Assembly (NCBI GenBank): GCA_034401795.1
Contig: CM067363.1
Location: forward strand, 24,860,214-24,924,213
Source: Chaetoderma sp. LZ-2023a
Taxonomy: Eukaryota > Mollusca > Caudofoveata > Chaetodermatida > Chaetodermatidae
Length of the DNA stretch: 64,000 bases
Direction of reading: 5' to 3'
Positions 42,681-54,660 of the stretch are shown here, one piece after another. The notes under the pieces are model-generated. The model did no database searches. It worked only from the letters and a program-made list of their open reading frames with translations, and was not told where the DNA came from. The position numbers were made by a program, and so were the translations under genes. Position 1 is the stretch's first letter; the number at the start of each line of letters is the position of its first letter.

Positions 42681-43849
42681 AGATTATGTGTAGATCTACC
42701 ATGATTGTAAAACTAGGATATTGGGATTAAAATGTTCAAATGAGTAAAATATGATACTTGTTTATGATTTGCGTGCCTCTAATCTGTTGGGGCACTGGTA
42801 AAGCGCCATTTGCCCGTGCCTTAATCTGCCTCTGAACACAGCTACGTCATTGTCATTGTGTCACCACCTAATGTGTGACGTATTTGATTATCACATCTTA
42901 TACTTGAGTGACATGTCGGATGCCTCTATTGAGTGGGTTGACAGTATGTCTTAGCAACCACTATGTACGTGAATCTTCCTAATGAGGTATCTTCCAGAAA
43001 ACATGAATTTCTCAAATGCAGTCAAAATTACTTTCAATGTTCTTGTCTCTATCTACACATTAATAATTCATATTTCTAAAACGTGTGGGACAGACTATTC
43101 GTTATCGAATTTTCTCATGAAAATGTCGTCCTTCATCCGCATTATTCACAACTCGTCCTTTTATCTGACATATTGCCAACATCCGTCAAAAGCATCGAAG
43201 ATAACCTGATATCTATAAAGATATATTTGATCAAAATACTGTTTCTTTCAAAGTCTCAAATTGCTGACTTGCTCAGCTGTCAAACAGGATGGATGGATGG
43301 GTTAAGGATTATTTTGCACAATCCAAATTTTATGTGGGAAACACCTCTGGAATTTACTTCACTTGTATGTTTTCAAGGTATTTGCATTCGCATTCTACTA
43401 TTGGCAGTAAATTGGTATTGAATTACGATTAAGTCACCTACCAAATAATTACCTTCATTCCGTTACGGGAAGTGGCAATTGTGTGTGTGCGTGCTCACGT
43501 GGTTGAGTGCTTGCGTGCCGGTGTGGGTGCCTGCCTGCGTGCGTGCATATGCCTTGAGATACAATGTTTATGCCAATAGTCCATATGGTATCCTTTACTT
43601 TTCCCATACTTAATCTTTAACGAACTTCATTATACACTCCCACAGTTGTCCTTGGCTAACAAATGCTTCTAGCTTTTATTTATTCTTGGCGTGGCTTAAC
43701 GAATTTCCTAATGTCAATACGTCCATAGATCGTGAGCGGTATCCTTTGATTTATTGTAATTACAATCAACGTTGTCTATTGCGTACACATGCTTTTGGGG
43801 CCGTCATATGATGGCTCGTCCGGCAACTCGTCTTAAGGAACCACAGATG

Positions 43850-44089
43850 CGTAATTTATGACAGACCAAGTGTTGTTGTACGACTTATATGTCTTTACCA
43901 TTTACTAAACATGCCATAGGCAGCAGCAGCACCCAGGTAAATTAGTTTCGAGATATTCAACAGCTTTCATGTCTCGTTTTCTGGAAATTGATAGACAGTG
44001 ACTTCAGGGATCGATCTAACCCTACCAAATAGTGAGTGGAGCTTACCTAAAGATAGGCTGGGCATAGCTAAACCTGGATTCCTCCATTT
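43850..44089 (-). repeat. Partial family-A MITE
   Basis: The CRE half and left hairpin arm are deleted. The right arm, GC-box half and AAACCTGGATTCCTCCATT terminus remain. It interrupts copy 2 of the segmental duplication. Confidence 0.78.
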
Positions 44090-45044
44090 ACGGGTCCGAT
44101 CTGTCACTCAAGTATATGACATCATCGGCAATTACATCATACGTAGGATAAAGTCACAGTCGTAATGCGTACTGAATGATGTATGTATCTCCGTCATGAA
44201 CATTGAATAGTTCGTAATGTGAGCGAATTGTATGTATTTAACTTTAGCAAACATTCTGTTGAAACTTAGGCATCAGGTTACATGAATTACGATTAAGTCA
44301 CCACCGAATAATTTCACTAATTACGTTAGGGGGAAATGGGCATTTGTGCGTATGGGCGTGCGTGCGTGCGTGCGTGCGTGCGTGCTTGCTTGCGTGTGTG
44401 TGCGTGTACTTGGGCGCGTGTGTGCGTACATGCCTGCGTGCGTGCATGTGCCTTGGCATAAGATGCGTATGTCATTAGTCCATATGGTATCCTTCAATTT
44501 TCCCGAACTTAACGAACTTCATTATACATTCCCATAGCTGTCCTTGCCTGCCAAATGCCCCTCACTTTTATATATTCTTCGGCGTGGCTTGACGAACTTC
44601 CTAATACCAATCCGTCCATGGATGGTGAGGCGTTTCCTTAGATATATTGCAATGACAATCAAATTTGTCTATGGCGTAGACAAGCTTTTGGGGCCAACCC
44701 GTCTTAAGAAAGCACGATCATTTGACCACAAAAGCCATAAGACAAAGAGATGAGTTCTGTTATGTGGCCACATGTCTTTAGTGACAGCACTTGATTACCC
44801 ATACTATTAGCCAAATAGTAATAAAATTCGGATCTGGCTAATAAAAAGCAGGATTGGCTAAATATGTGGCTAATGATCAAAATCATATTATTATACATAA
44901 TTACTAAGTAGAGAATCATTCAAATTAATCGTGAAGAATATCCTAAGATAAATAATTATGTACCTAGTACTTATATCATGTTTGAATTTTGACCAAATAA
45001 ACCCTGATATCCTATAATATCTTAGATTAAAAGCACCAATATAA

Positions 45045-45315
45045 GTTAGCTGTTCAATATTTTGAAACTAATTTCACTGGAAGCTGTTGCTGCATTAGGC
45101 AACAATATCTCCCAGGCAAATTAGTTTCAAAATATCCAACATAATCTTGTTTATTAAATGTAAAAACATACAATTCGGACAACATGTCGGACTATTAAGC
45201 GCTTAAGACCAACTAAATCGAGTCATTCATGACGTAATCATTATGACGTCATCCTACGCGTCACGTAGTTGATTCTGACGTCATATGATGAATAGATAAA
45301 ATGAAAAGGTCCATA
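45045..45315 (+). repeat. Partial family-A MITE
   Basis: The hairpin (about 45053-45143) and the complete CRE half are present, with TGACGTCA at 45244-45251 and 45276-45283 and ACGCGTCACG between them. It ends AAAATGAAAAGGTCCAT. The GC-box half is missing. Confidence 0.8.
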
Positions 45316-45465
45316 ATTATGACATATGAGTATTATGCTTTTTGGGGACCCTAGCTGTCAATTACTATTCAGAGGTCCAGGCAAAGGCAAAAGTCAAAGC
45401 TATGCAGAGATGATTGCTGTCATTGATGCATTGATGCTGGTAATCATTAAAGCACCCCTCATTGC

Positions 45466-45878
45466 AATGGAGGATTCCAATTTATCAGTCAATCGCATGA
45501 CGTCATGAGCAACTACGTGACGTGTAGTTGACGTCATAATCAATTGCGTCATGAATTATGTAGATAAGTTCGTCACAAACGAATAATTGATGACGGATTA
45601 AGAATTGTTGTACGAATTGTATGTATGTCTTTGCTATTTAACATGGTATTAACATGTTGTTGAATATTTTGAAACCAATTTGACAGGGCGCTGTGGCTGT
45701 CATATGCAGCAACACCACCCAGTCAAATTAGTTTCAAATTATTCAACAGCTTACCTGTATAGTCTTCGGGAAATTAAGATATAAGGAGTGCAGGAATCGA
45801 TCGATCCCAACACGTCTAAGTGTGGGTGGAGCTTGGCTAAAGATGGGCGGGGCATATCTAAAACTGGATTCCTCCATT
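45466..45878 (-). repeat. Family-A MITE, full length
   Basis: 413 bp with termini AATGGAGGATTCCAATTT and AAACTGGATTCCTCCATT. TGACGTCA lies at 45498-45505 and 45529-45536 with ACGTGACGTG between. The hairpin lies at about 45660-45748. A second CRE-bearing segment (TGACGTCA at 45907-45914) follows immediately outside. Confidence 0.9.
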
Positions 45879-46611
45879 GATGCGTCAGATCTGTCACTCA
45901 AGTATATGACGTCATACATGTGTGCTAACGTCACAATCGTAATGCGTTATGAATTATGTATCTATCTCCGTCATGAACATTGAACATTTTGTTGAAATTT
46001 GGACATCATCTTACATGTGAAGTAGTTGGTAATGAGGTCGGATACTTGAGTGACATATCGGATCCCTCAAAACTGTCAACCAGAACAGAACACCATGTAC
46101 TCATAATTGCATGTCTTGCTGTAATTACGAAAATAACGACCTTCAAATAGGACATATTACAGATTTTATTACCCAATTGTCTGGTAATTCTCTCCTCAAG
46201 TAACTGCTCGAAAATAGCATTGGGAATAGAGGTCATTGATTGATTCTGCTGACACGAGACTAGGAAACCGTGGGGAAATAGAGACTGCACGTGAATTACC
46301 AACTATGGTCAATCTTCCGCCAAATAACATCATTCAGGATCACCGATCCTCTCTGGAGAGGACACGATATTGGCAACGATTAGTAAAATGATCATCCAGT
46401 TTAAAGTCTTTGAAACTTGACTTCCCAGAATCCCACTTTCCTTGAAAATATACGCGTAACCCTTTGAATATTTTTAAGTAAATTTAACGGGGACCTGTTG
46501 CATCCATATTGTAAATGTTTTTTCATGTTTGGTCTTTCGAGTTCAATGGTGTTCATCAAAGAATGTAATGTTTTCATTTAGTAATTTTTTAGTTAGTAGT
46601 CCTGTTATAGT

Positions 46612-47002
46612 AATTGATGAATCCAGTTTCTCAGTCAATCATATGACGTAATAATCAACTTCGTGACGTGTAGGATGGCGTCATAATCAGCTATGTCATG
46701 AACGGAATAGCCAAGTTCGTCACGCATGCTTAATTGATGACGGAGTAAGAGTTGTTGTATGAATTATATGTATTTACTATTTAATAAGCATTGTGTTGAA
46801 TATTTTGAAACTAATTTGACTGGGCGGCGCTGTTGCTGGCATAGGCACCCAGTCAAAATTAGTCTCGAAATATTCAACAGCTTACCTGTATAGTTTTCCG
46901 GTAATTAACAGTCAAAAAGTGCAGGGATCGATTGATCAGGCAATGCCTGTGTGGAGCTTAGCTAGAGATGGGCGGGCATGCCTAAAACTGGATGCATCCA
47001 TT
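46612..47002 (-). repeat. Family-A MITE copy
   Basis: GATGAATCCAGTTTCTCAGT to AAACTGGATGCATCCATT; CRE-like TGACGTAA and GGCGTCAT; hairpin about 46795-46880. Confidence 0.85.
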
Positions 47003-47206
47003 AGAATTCATATCTTCACGTGAGATATAATTTAACTAAATTTGCGGCCAAAGAGTTTATATCTAAGGTTGAATATATTCTGAATGAGCTGGGTTTGCCT
47101 CACGCCGTTATGTATCGGCAAACATGCCAATAGTTGGCACCTTCCTTTGATGGCAATGCATGGTCGTTCTGTAAGATACATGATAACACGTCTAAGGGAA
47201 CAAACA

Positions 47207-47524
47207 TCGACGAAGGATTCCAGTTTATCCATCAATATGATGCTATAATCAACTACCCGATATGTAGGATGATGTCGTAATAAATGACGTTATGTTATGA
47301 ATGACGTAGCTAGGTTCGTCACGATCGCTTAATTGATGACGGACTAAGCGTTGTTGTACGAATTGTATGTCTTTACTATTTAATATACTTTTTTCAGAAT
47401 ATTCAACGGCTTGCATGCATAGTTTTTATGGAAATTGAGCCTCGATCGATCCCAAGACGGGCGAAGTGTGGGTGGAGCTTAGCTAGAGATGGGCGGGGCA
47501 TATCTAAATCTGTATTCCTTCATT
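47207..47524 (-). repeat. Family-A MITE copy, hairpin mostly deleted
   Basis: GGATTCCAGTTTATCCATCA to TCTGTATTCCTTCATT, with only CAGAATATTCAACGGC left of the hairpin. Confidence 0.82.
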
Positions 47525-47589
47525 ATCTCTGGTGACATCAGCATCGAGGGACACGTGTGAGATGGAAGATTGAGTAAATGCATCGTTGT

Positions 47590-48140
47590 TGCTGATGTCG
47601 ACAGTGCTAATGCAAATAACAACCAGCTATGCATCTGAAGGCAGCAAGTTTACAAAAAAAATAAGATAGAAGAGGTAGTCCCGTGAGACGATCAACACAT
47701 CGGCAGGTACTAAAGAGAATGCAAATGTGATGCTCTCGAGCGAACTTGATTGGTGTACATAACAGCAGCAATGCATTTCTCTCTGTAACAATAAATCTTT
47801 CTTCAGCTGAATCGGTTTTGCTTGTAAATTCGGGAGTCTCTATGTAATTTATAACACACATGACTGGAATGAAACTTGCACATTTTACAAGAACGTATAA
47901 GAACGAGGACGGCGGCGACGACGACGACAACGACCACGACGTCGACGACGACCGTTATTATTATTCGAACGCATTCTTTTAGAATGACGTAACTAAGTTC
48001 GTCACGAACGCTTAATCATCAGATAGAGAGGCAATGTGATTAAAAATAGAACGCTAGAAGTGCGTATTTCCTCATTCGTCTATCGAGACACTTCAGACAG
48101 CAAGTACATGACTTGATTGTAAACACAATTAGTTAAAGTT
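47590..48140 (-). repeat. Family-C repeat copy, inverted
   Basis: It matches family C in reverse order: the 48055-48140 block corresponds to 2895-2975, and 47640-47880 to 3560-3780. A 107-codon minus frame (47607-47930) contains MCVINYIETP, EERFIVTERN and DRLTGLPLL. It is similar to the frames at 12355-12530 and 4807-5022. A (GAC/GTC)n tract lies at about 47905-47960. Confidence 0.8.
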
Positions 48141-48429
48141 CCAACATGTCAATGAAAATGGAATTTACTCGCTCTTCTCTTCTCCTGCCAAGTGACAATT
48201 TGCTCCTATGGAAACAATTTCGCGGGTAACCTTGTATCCACATCGTTGAGAACCGCCAATTGAATTCACCCCGACTCAAAAAAAATAGGAACATAGGTCT
48301 AGACAATTGCGAATACTAATTTTTCCTGGAAAGTGACAACAAAATCTGTGTTTCAAAATATATTACAATTACAACTTTAGATAGCTGTTTTAATAATTCA
48401 TTGACCATGTTATAAGGGAAGACCAGTTC
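48141..48429. other. Intergenic DNA, no gene recognised
   Basis: No supported feature. Confidence 0.35.
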
Positions 48430-48625
48430 ACGGCGCCCAGTCAAATTACTTTCAAAATATTCAACAGAATGTTTATTACATAGTAAAGACATACAATTAG
48501 CACAACGTGTCACAACGTGTCACACTATTAAATGTTTAAGACGGACTTGATTGTGACGTCATCATATACGTCACGTAGTTGATTATGACGTCATATTCTT
48601 GAATGAGAAACTAGATTCATCAATT
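48430..48625 (+). repeat. Partial family-A MITE (CRE half)
   Basis: Right hairpin arm, then TGACGTCA at 48554-48561 and 48586-48593 flanking ACGTCACG; end AAACTAGATTCATC. Confidence 0.82.
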
Positions 48626-48803
48626 CTCGATTATAAATTTCCATTCAAGATCAAAAATATGAATTCAATACTGTCAATTCCATTTTCCATTTCGACATTG
48701 AAGATTAAAATTGAATTGTATTTCCGCCAAAGAGCGGCGATGTATTCAGTAGAGATGTGATAAAATAACTTGCAAATATGCAATTGCCACTTGTTATTTT
48801 TAA

Positions 48804-49053
48804 CACTTTAAGAGCTAAACTTGGTCAAGTAAATCGACATATTTGCTCATTAATGTTTATTTGCAGGACAACAGAAAACTATTTTTGAAAATATAGCACT
48901 GGAATTACTGGCTCGGTTACCGAGCCAGTCATACCAGTGGTAAATTTTCAAAAAAAAATAATCTCTTGGCCTGCAAATAGGCATTCCTCCAGGCGACGAC
49001 AATGACGACGACCTCTGAAGAGGCCAGATTTGCTCGCCTTCGCCATGAAAAGG
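48804..49053 (+). repeat. Family-B MITE, full length with TTAA on both sides
   Basis: TTAA lies at 48800-48803 and 49054-49057. The ends CACTTTAAGAGCTAAACTTG and CGCCATGAAAAGG are inverted. The hairpin apex is GGCTCGGTTACCGAGCC, flanked by TGGAATTACT / AGTCATACCAG arms. Confidence 0.88.
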
Positions 49054-49099
49054 TTAATAAACATGGTCTTTGGTTTAAACTTGATTTATTTGTTCAGAT

Positions 49100-50520
49100 G
49101 GAAGCACGATAAGACTTAGAGTCTTATGCCGGTGTCTCCCATACACATTCAGATTATACAACACTTTTTACAACAAAATGGCGGCAAATCATAATAGTTT
49201 AATTAATTGTAGTCTATTAGTGTGCATACGTGTGTGGATGTTGAGTGTGAGGTTGGGGGGAGAGTAGGAAGAAAGATCGAGAAAGAGAGAGAGAGGGGGG
49301 GGGGGGGAGGAGGGGAGAGAGGGTGAGAGAGAGAGAGAGCGAGGAATAAGATCAAATGGAAGAATAGCAGAGGTGAGCTCTAGGTGCTGCCTTCGCCCCG
49401 ACCTGTACGTGTTGGTCCATTTACCCCTTAAACTATAAGTTCGCGAACGGGAAGCTACTGAAAGCGGTTGGTGTTAATTATATATTGACATACCGTATTA
49501 CAGATCAGTTTGTTCATTTCCAAGTTGGCAGTGTAAGTCCCGTATAGAAGCTGGTTGACCGTAAGATTAGCAAGAGAAATATCGTTCAATGCAAGCTGAT
49601 TTTGGAAAACGACTCTTTGGTCGTTAAAAAGGGCACAATGTAAGAGGTAGTGGTTTGTAGATTCATCATTGTGCCCACAAGAACAACTGGCAGATTCCGA
49701 CAGAAAGATGTCAAATAGATGTCGGTTTAAAGAACTACAACCGTTTCGGAGCCTGCATAGCATTATGTTGGCAAACCTCGAGCCTACGTAATACCACTCA
49801 GGGGTTGTCGTATGGGTGACATAGCCTTGAGTTTGCTTTTAAATTCTAGAAGAGTGACAGAATCTCTCACCGGCACAGGTAGCATATTCCAGGCGCGGAT
49901 CGTTGCTGGGAAAAAGGATCCATAGAAGAGCTCAGTACGGCAGCGGAATAGAGTGAAGAAATTTGGATGACGGATATTGTAAGGATTTCGTGCTTGGGAT
50001 AGTGTGGGAAGATGGTTAACAGAACCTCACAGGTCATCTCATTAATAATTTTAAATAGCATAGATAATCTATGAAATTCACGTCTACTTGACAAGGTTTC
50101 GATGCCTGTTTCTAAGTACAGGTCTTCAGTGCTCGCACTACGTGTCATTCCACATACCGTTCTGAGAGCATCTTTTTGGATATCCTCTAACCGAATTACA
50201 AGATATTGTGGAATATTATCCCACACAACATCTGCATATTCTAACGATGGTCTAATAAATGTTTTGTACAAGATCTCGAGACATTTACGGTCTAGAATAT
50301 ATTTTAGACCTTTAAGTAAGGAGAGTTTGTGTTGAGCGTTTGCTATAAGATTACTCACATGGTTAAGCCAATCCCCTTTGTTATTAACGGTAATGCCGAG
50401 GTGCTTATGATCAGTTGACGGTAGAATTTCAGAATCTTTGAAGTTGATTGAAAAGGATGTGGGCTGGTTGTGCAGGGACAAAAAATAGAGATGTAGTTTT
50501 CGACAGTTAACATGGTCTTT
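49100..50520 (-). mobile_element. LINE fragment, 3' part
   Basis: A minus-strand non-LTR retrotransposon, 5'-truncated near 50520, with the C-terminal ORF and a 3' UTR of a few hundred bases. A (GA)n/G-run tract lies at about 49280-49340 inside the presumed 3' region. The 3' limit is not certain. The family is a Jockey/CR1-group-like LINE. Confidence 0.75.
49455..50520 (-). pseudogene. LINE reverse transcriptase C-terminal region
   Basis: The upstream frame has DHKHLGITVNNKGDW, FIRPSLEYADVVWDNI, LETGIETLSSRREFHRLS and KIINEM, the standard thumb-and-after region of animal LINE proteins. Near 50000 a frameshift moves the continuation (AATIRAW-type motif) to another frame. A final frame (49763-49455) has MLCRLRNGCSSLNRHLF and CSCGHNDESTNHYLLHC, a CCHC-like terminal zinc motif. 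The catalytic RT core and endonuclease are missing. Confidence 0.85.
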
Positions 50521-51554
50521 ATGAACTGTTCTAAAGACCACCTGTTCTAAAGACCACCTGTCTTAAAGAGTCACTATGTTTTGCATCCCCCAAAAGGTCC
50601 TCGTCAAAAGATTTCTGTCACTCAGTAAACACGTCACTGAGCGTTGAACTAGTTAACGATTGCGCGTCTCTGTCGGCGCGACGTATTTGGCTCTGGTCCA
50701 TGATAAAGGGAGACGATTCGCATTAACAATCCGTAGTGTTTTAATCCCGTGTGAGTTGTGTCCCTTTTCCGAATAAATGCGAAAATGACGCGGATGTAGA
50801 AATATCATAAATGGGAATCTCAAATTAGTCCCCAATATAAACGACGATGAATTAGGCCCAATACATGCGTTGTAATATTGCTCCAGCAAAATCAGTATTA
50901 ATTAGTGAAAAATACGTTAAAAAGTACTCCTTTTGAAAAACAATGTTGCTGAAAGATGTTGCTGTTGCGTTTGACCCCCAAAATACGTCTTTGTGACGAA
51001 ACGGGCAAACTTCCACACAATGGTGGAGAAAATGCTTCCAGTATAAAACTTATTAAAATGTCTTAAGAACAAGAAGAAGAAGAAGAACAACAACAACAAA
51101 ACGAAATCGTGCACTCCATGTTCGCATTAAGACGTGCGTATAGCGACGCGGGTAAAAAGTTTTGATAGATGATCCAACATGTATGATTATACATGTATGA
51201 TACATACATATGCATGTCATACATGTTCATCATACACGAGCATACAGCAACGGGCATTGGTGGATGAATTTACCAACACGTGATACGAACAAAATCACGT
51301 GATTTAAATTTTAATTAAGCTATATGTGGGACGCTGTCGGACGAAAGTTGAACGTCGTTTGACTTTTTTGCGTGTATGATTCGATTTGTCGAAAGCTATG
51401 ACACACGATCAAACATCGTCCGACTTTGTCGAATCATACATGTTGGATCGTCTGTCATAGGCTTACGGTATGTCTGTAAGTTTGATGTTAAAGAGTAACG
51501 CAAACACATACAGAAACGGGACAAACCACGCCAAAAGATGCCTTTGTCTACTTT
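50521..51554. other. Intergenic DNA with GACCACCTGT tandem motif
   Basis: TGTTCTAAAGACCACC is directly repeated at about 50527-50560. A 16-codon-scale (GAA)n/(CAA)n run lies at about 51070-51098. At about 51180-51240, ATACATGTATGATACATACA repeats are seen. No gene is supported. Confidence 0.45.
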
Positions 51555-52205
<651 letters not shown>

Positions 52206-52570
52206 CAACCATTTAGCCACCTAGATTTTTCAGAAAATTTTTACTTTTGCAGGACAACATGAGACTACTTTTGTAAATTAGCTAAGGATATTTACCTGCT
52301 TTCTATTGTCTTGAAAATGGGTTTTAGCCTTGCTGACGATCAAATGTGTAATGGTTAAGAAAATTCTTGAACATTTTTACATAACCAGTATACATATGCC
52401 GGGCAAGAGAAGACTATTTTTGAAAATTTACCACTGAAATGACTGGCTCGGTAACCAAGCCAGTCATTTCAGTGGTAGATTTTCAAAAATAATCTTCACT
52501 TGGTCAGCAATGTATGCCAATTGCTCAAGACCAAAGCAAATGCCGTTATGACCAGTTTAGCAATTACAGA
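52206..52570 (+). repeat. Two adjacent family-B copies
   Basis: A degenerate copy at about 52206-52355 (CAACCATTTAGCCACC ... TTGCAGGACAACATGAGACT) is followed by a better one. The better hairpin, at 52398-52515, has AATTTACCACTGAAATGACT arms and a GGCTCGGTAACCAAGCC apex. Confidence 0.75.
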
Positions 52571-53004
52571 GCTAAGTTGACACAAGGGGGGTTTAAATAT
52601 GGGTGTGGGGTGTGTGGTTGGAGTGGGGCCTGATTTGATTTAAGCTTCATATCTACATTAACTATCATAAGCAACACACCAAAGAGTGTCAAGTAAGGGG
52701 AACTCTTAGAATAAATTAGTTGGCATATGACTGAACTCTACTTTGATTCCGCTGAAACAGAGAATGGTGGCGATTTGTAGATCGTGGCATTCCCCAACTG
52801 ATCTAGCCACACATAGCCTATACCGATGACTACGCAGCCATTGGCTGAGAGAATTGCTGTAAAATGCATATAAGCGCTTTATTTTATGAAGTGAATTCCC
52901 TTAAATCTACATTTTTCTTTATTTACACCCAAGCCACAACGTGGCACATGGGGAAACAGAAGTACAATATTGTACTTGTCTAATTGGCGGCTAGGCCTAC
53001 AGAA
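52571..53004. other. Intergenic DNA, no gene recognised
   Basis: No supported feature. Confidence 0.35.
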
Positions 53005-53005
53005 G

Positions 53006-53073
<68 letters not shown>
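53005..53073. repeat. (ATT)n microsatellite
   Basis: About 23 ATT triplets. Poly-Ile frames across it are artefacts. Confidence 0.95.
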
Positions 53074-53117
53074 CAAGAATTTGGGAATTTGTGCTGAGCC
53101 TGTGTACATTTACACGC

Positions 53118-53222
53118 AAAGAGGAGACCACTTCCGAAAGCCCTCCACTTGAATGACCGGTTCGGTTACCTTACCGGTCATTCCAGTTACAAGCTTCCGG
53201 AAAATAGCCCCCTCCGTGCATG
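53118..53222. repeat. Variant family-B-like hairpin
   Basis: The arms GAGGAGACCACTTCCGAAAG / CTTCCGGAAAATAGCCCCCT and the apex AATGACCGGTTCGGTTACCT follow the family-B plan with a different sequence (GACCGGTT instead of GACTGGCT). Confidence 0.7.
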
Positions 53223-53411
53223 CAAATCGTCGTCCCGTAAGACCATTGCAGATACCGTTTTCTCAGGCGCATAACCATTATAGGGTTGGGTTGACAGAAG
53301 AGAGACCAAGACCTCGCTTCCACTAGCCGATTTCGCACCCAATTGGTTGGCAATTGTTGTGTTACATGTGTTGCATACAACAGTGTTTTGGATTGTAATG
53401 AACTTGCGCAT

Positions 53412-53990
53412 TTACTCTGACGAATTTTGCCAACAAATCAGCCAGTGCAACCGATTCATAAACATTCCTTTTGATTCGGCACTCTGATTACGATTTTGTT
53501 GAGAGGGAAGTGGGTGGGGTGGGGCTGGAGTGGGGGCGGAGGCGGAGGGTGAGAGAACGTATATAATTTTTTTTTCAGTTGACACGTTTAAAATAACATC
53601 TACAAATTTGCAGAGTGATATTAATTTTGATCTGTTCCGAACATTGACAAGTTGGTTCAACTTTAGGGTATTTGAGCGTAGTCTACAATATTTATCGATA
53701 TATTCTTTTCTTTCAGTATCAAGGGCTAGGCATTCAAACAGATAGTGAAATTCATCACCTAGGACGTTCTGAGCACATATTGTGCGCACTCGCTCGTTTC
53801 GAGGTCGTGGATTTTCATATTTTCCGCGTTCTACAGGTAGCCTGTGGTTACTCATTCTGAATTTATAAAGTAATCTTGAGAATTTCTGAGGGAGTGATAT
53901 TAAATAATTTTCAAACTGAAAATTTTCATTGAAAATCCTATAGATGTTACATGTGCTGCTATGGAAAATTTTCCCTTTCGAGCTCTGGAT
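53412..53990 (-). pseudogene. LINE C-terminal fragment
   Basis: The frame is open from about 53960 downstream: FNENFQFENYLISLPQKFSR, LLYKFRMSNHRLPVERGKYE, then CAQNVLGDEFHYLFEC (zinc-knuckle-like C/H/C), ERKEYIDKYC, KLISLCKFVDVILN. This is the terminal domain of an invertebrate LINE ORF2. It is a different LINE from the one at 49.1-50.5 kb. The RT itself is missing. A G-rich strand follows at 53510-53545. Confidence 0.8.
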
Positions 53991-54084
53991 ATATTCGTCA
54001 GACAGCTGCTGTTATCATAGTTCCCATGCTTCCAGATAGCGGTAACCATATATATTGCTGTCATGTAAGACCTCTTGTGTCAAC

Positions 54085-54295
54085 TTTACCTAGTATTAGT
54101 CTAACTGGCCAAAACGGCATCTACAATGCTCTTGAGAAAATGCCAATTGCTGGCAAAGAGAAGACTATTTTTGAAAATGTACAACTTGTATGGCTGGCTC
54201 GATAATCGAGTCAGTCATTCCATTAATAAATTTTCTAAGATAGTCTTCTCGTGGCCAATAAATGGACACCGTCTAGTCAAACATTTTCGATGTCA
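54085..54295 (-). repeat. Family-B MITE
   Basis: Terminus TCTAACTGGCCAAAACGGC; hairpin about 54138-54270 with GGCTGGCTCGATAATCGAGTC apex; far end before the shared TTAA at 54296-54299. Confidence 0.78.
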
Positions 54296-54299
54296 TTAA

Positions 54300-54430
54300 C
54301 CCCGTAATGGCCAAGCCGTTCATAAACTGCATTTGCAGTAGTTTTGAGAAGCATTCATTTGCAAGACAACAGAAAGCTGGAAAGCATTCCTGTGGAAGTT
54401 TTACAAAAAAAACAGTATTTTCTTAGTCTG
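54300..54430 (-). repeat. Second family-B MITE sharing the same TTAA
   Basis: TTAACCCCGTAATGGCCAAG terminus, TTGCAGTAGTTTTGA, then CATTCATTTGCAAGACAACA; the hairpin core is decayed. Confidence 0.65.
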
Positions 54431-54432
54431 TA

Positions 54433-54660
54433 AACTGATGAATGACGTAGATAAGTTCATCACAAACGCTTAATCGATGACGGACTAAGCGTTGTTGTGC
54501 GAATTCTATGTATTTACTATTTAATACACGTACTGTTGAATATTTTGGAACTAATTTGACTGGATCCTGTTCCTGCAATAGGACATTGCTTGATGGAGCA
54601 ACGCCATTTTGATTGTGACGTCAGCTAAGACGCGACTTACTTGAATCGGATCCCTCTATT
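54433..54660 (-). repeat. Partial family-A MITE
   Basis: ATGACGTAGATAAGTTCATC to the left hairpin arm (CTGTTGAATATTTTGGAACT), then a related tail with TGACGTCA (54616-54623) ending GGATCCCTCTATT. Confidence 0.75.

Larger units (their letters stand above)
41000..46490 (+). repeat. Segmental duplication, copy 2 (with nested copy 3)
   Basis: Homologous to 35340-39460. The stretch 44265-44800 repeats the part already seen at 43430-43860, so part of copy 2 is itself duplicated (TCATTATACA(C/T)TCCCA, GGCGTGGCTT(A/G)ACGAA). The tail at 45995-46460 matches 38995-39440. A Gln/Ile-rich frame at 46006-46302 is broken by a stop in copy 1, arguing against selection. Confidence 0.88.

Noticed and set aside
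46006..46302. 98-codon frame in the segmental duplication as a conserved exon
   Set aside because: The homologous stretch in copy 1 (about 39080-39300) has an in-frame stop and no preserved protein similarity, arguing against selection.
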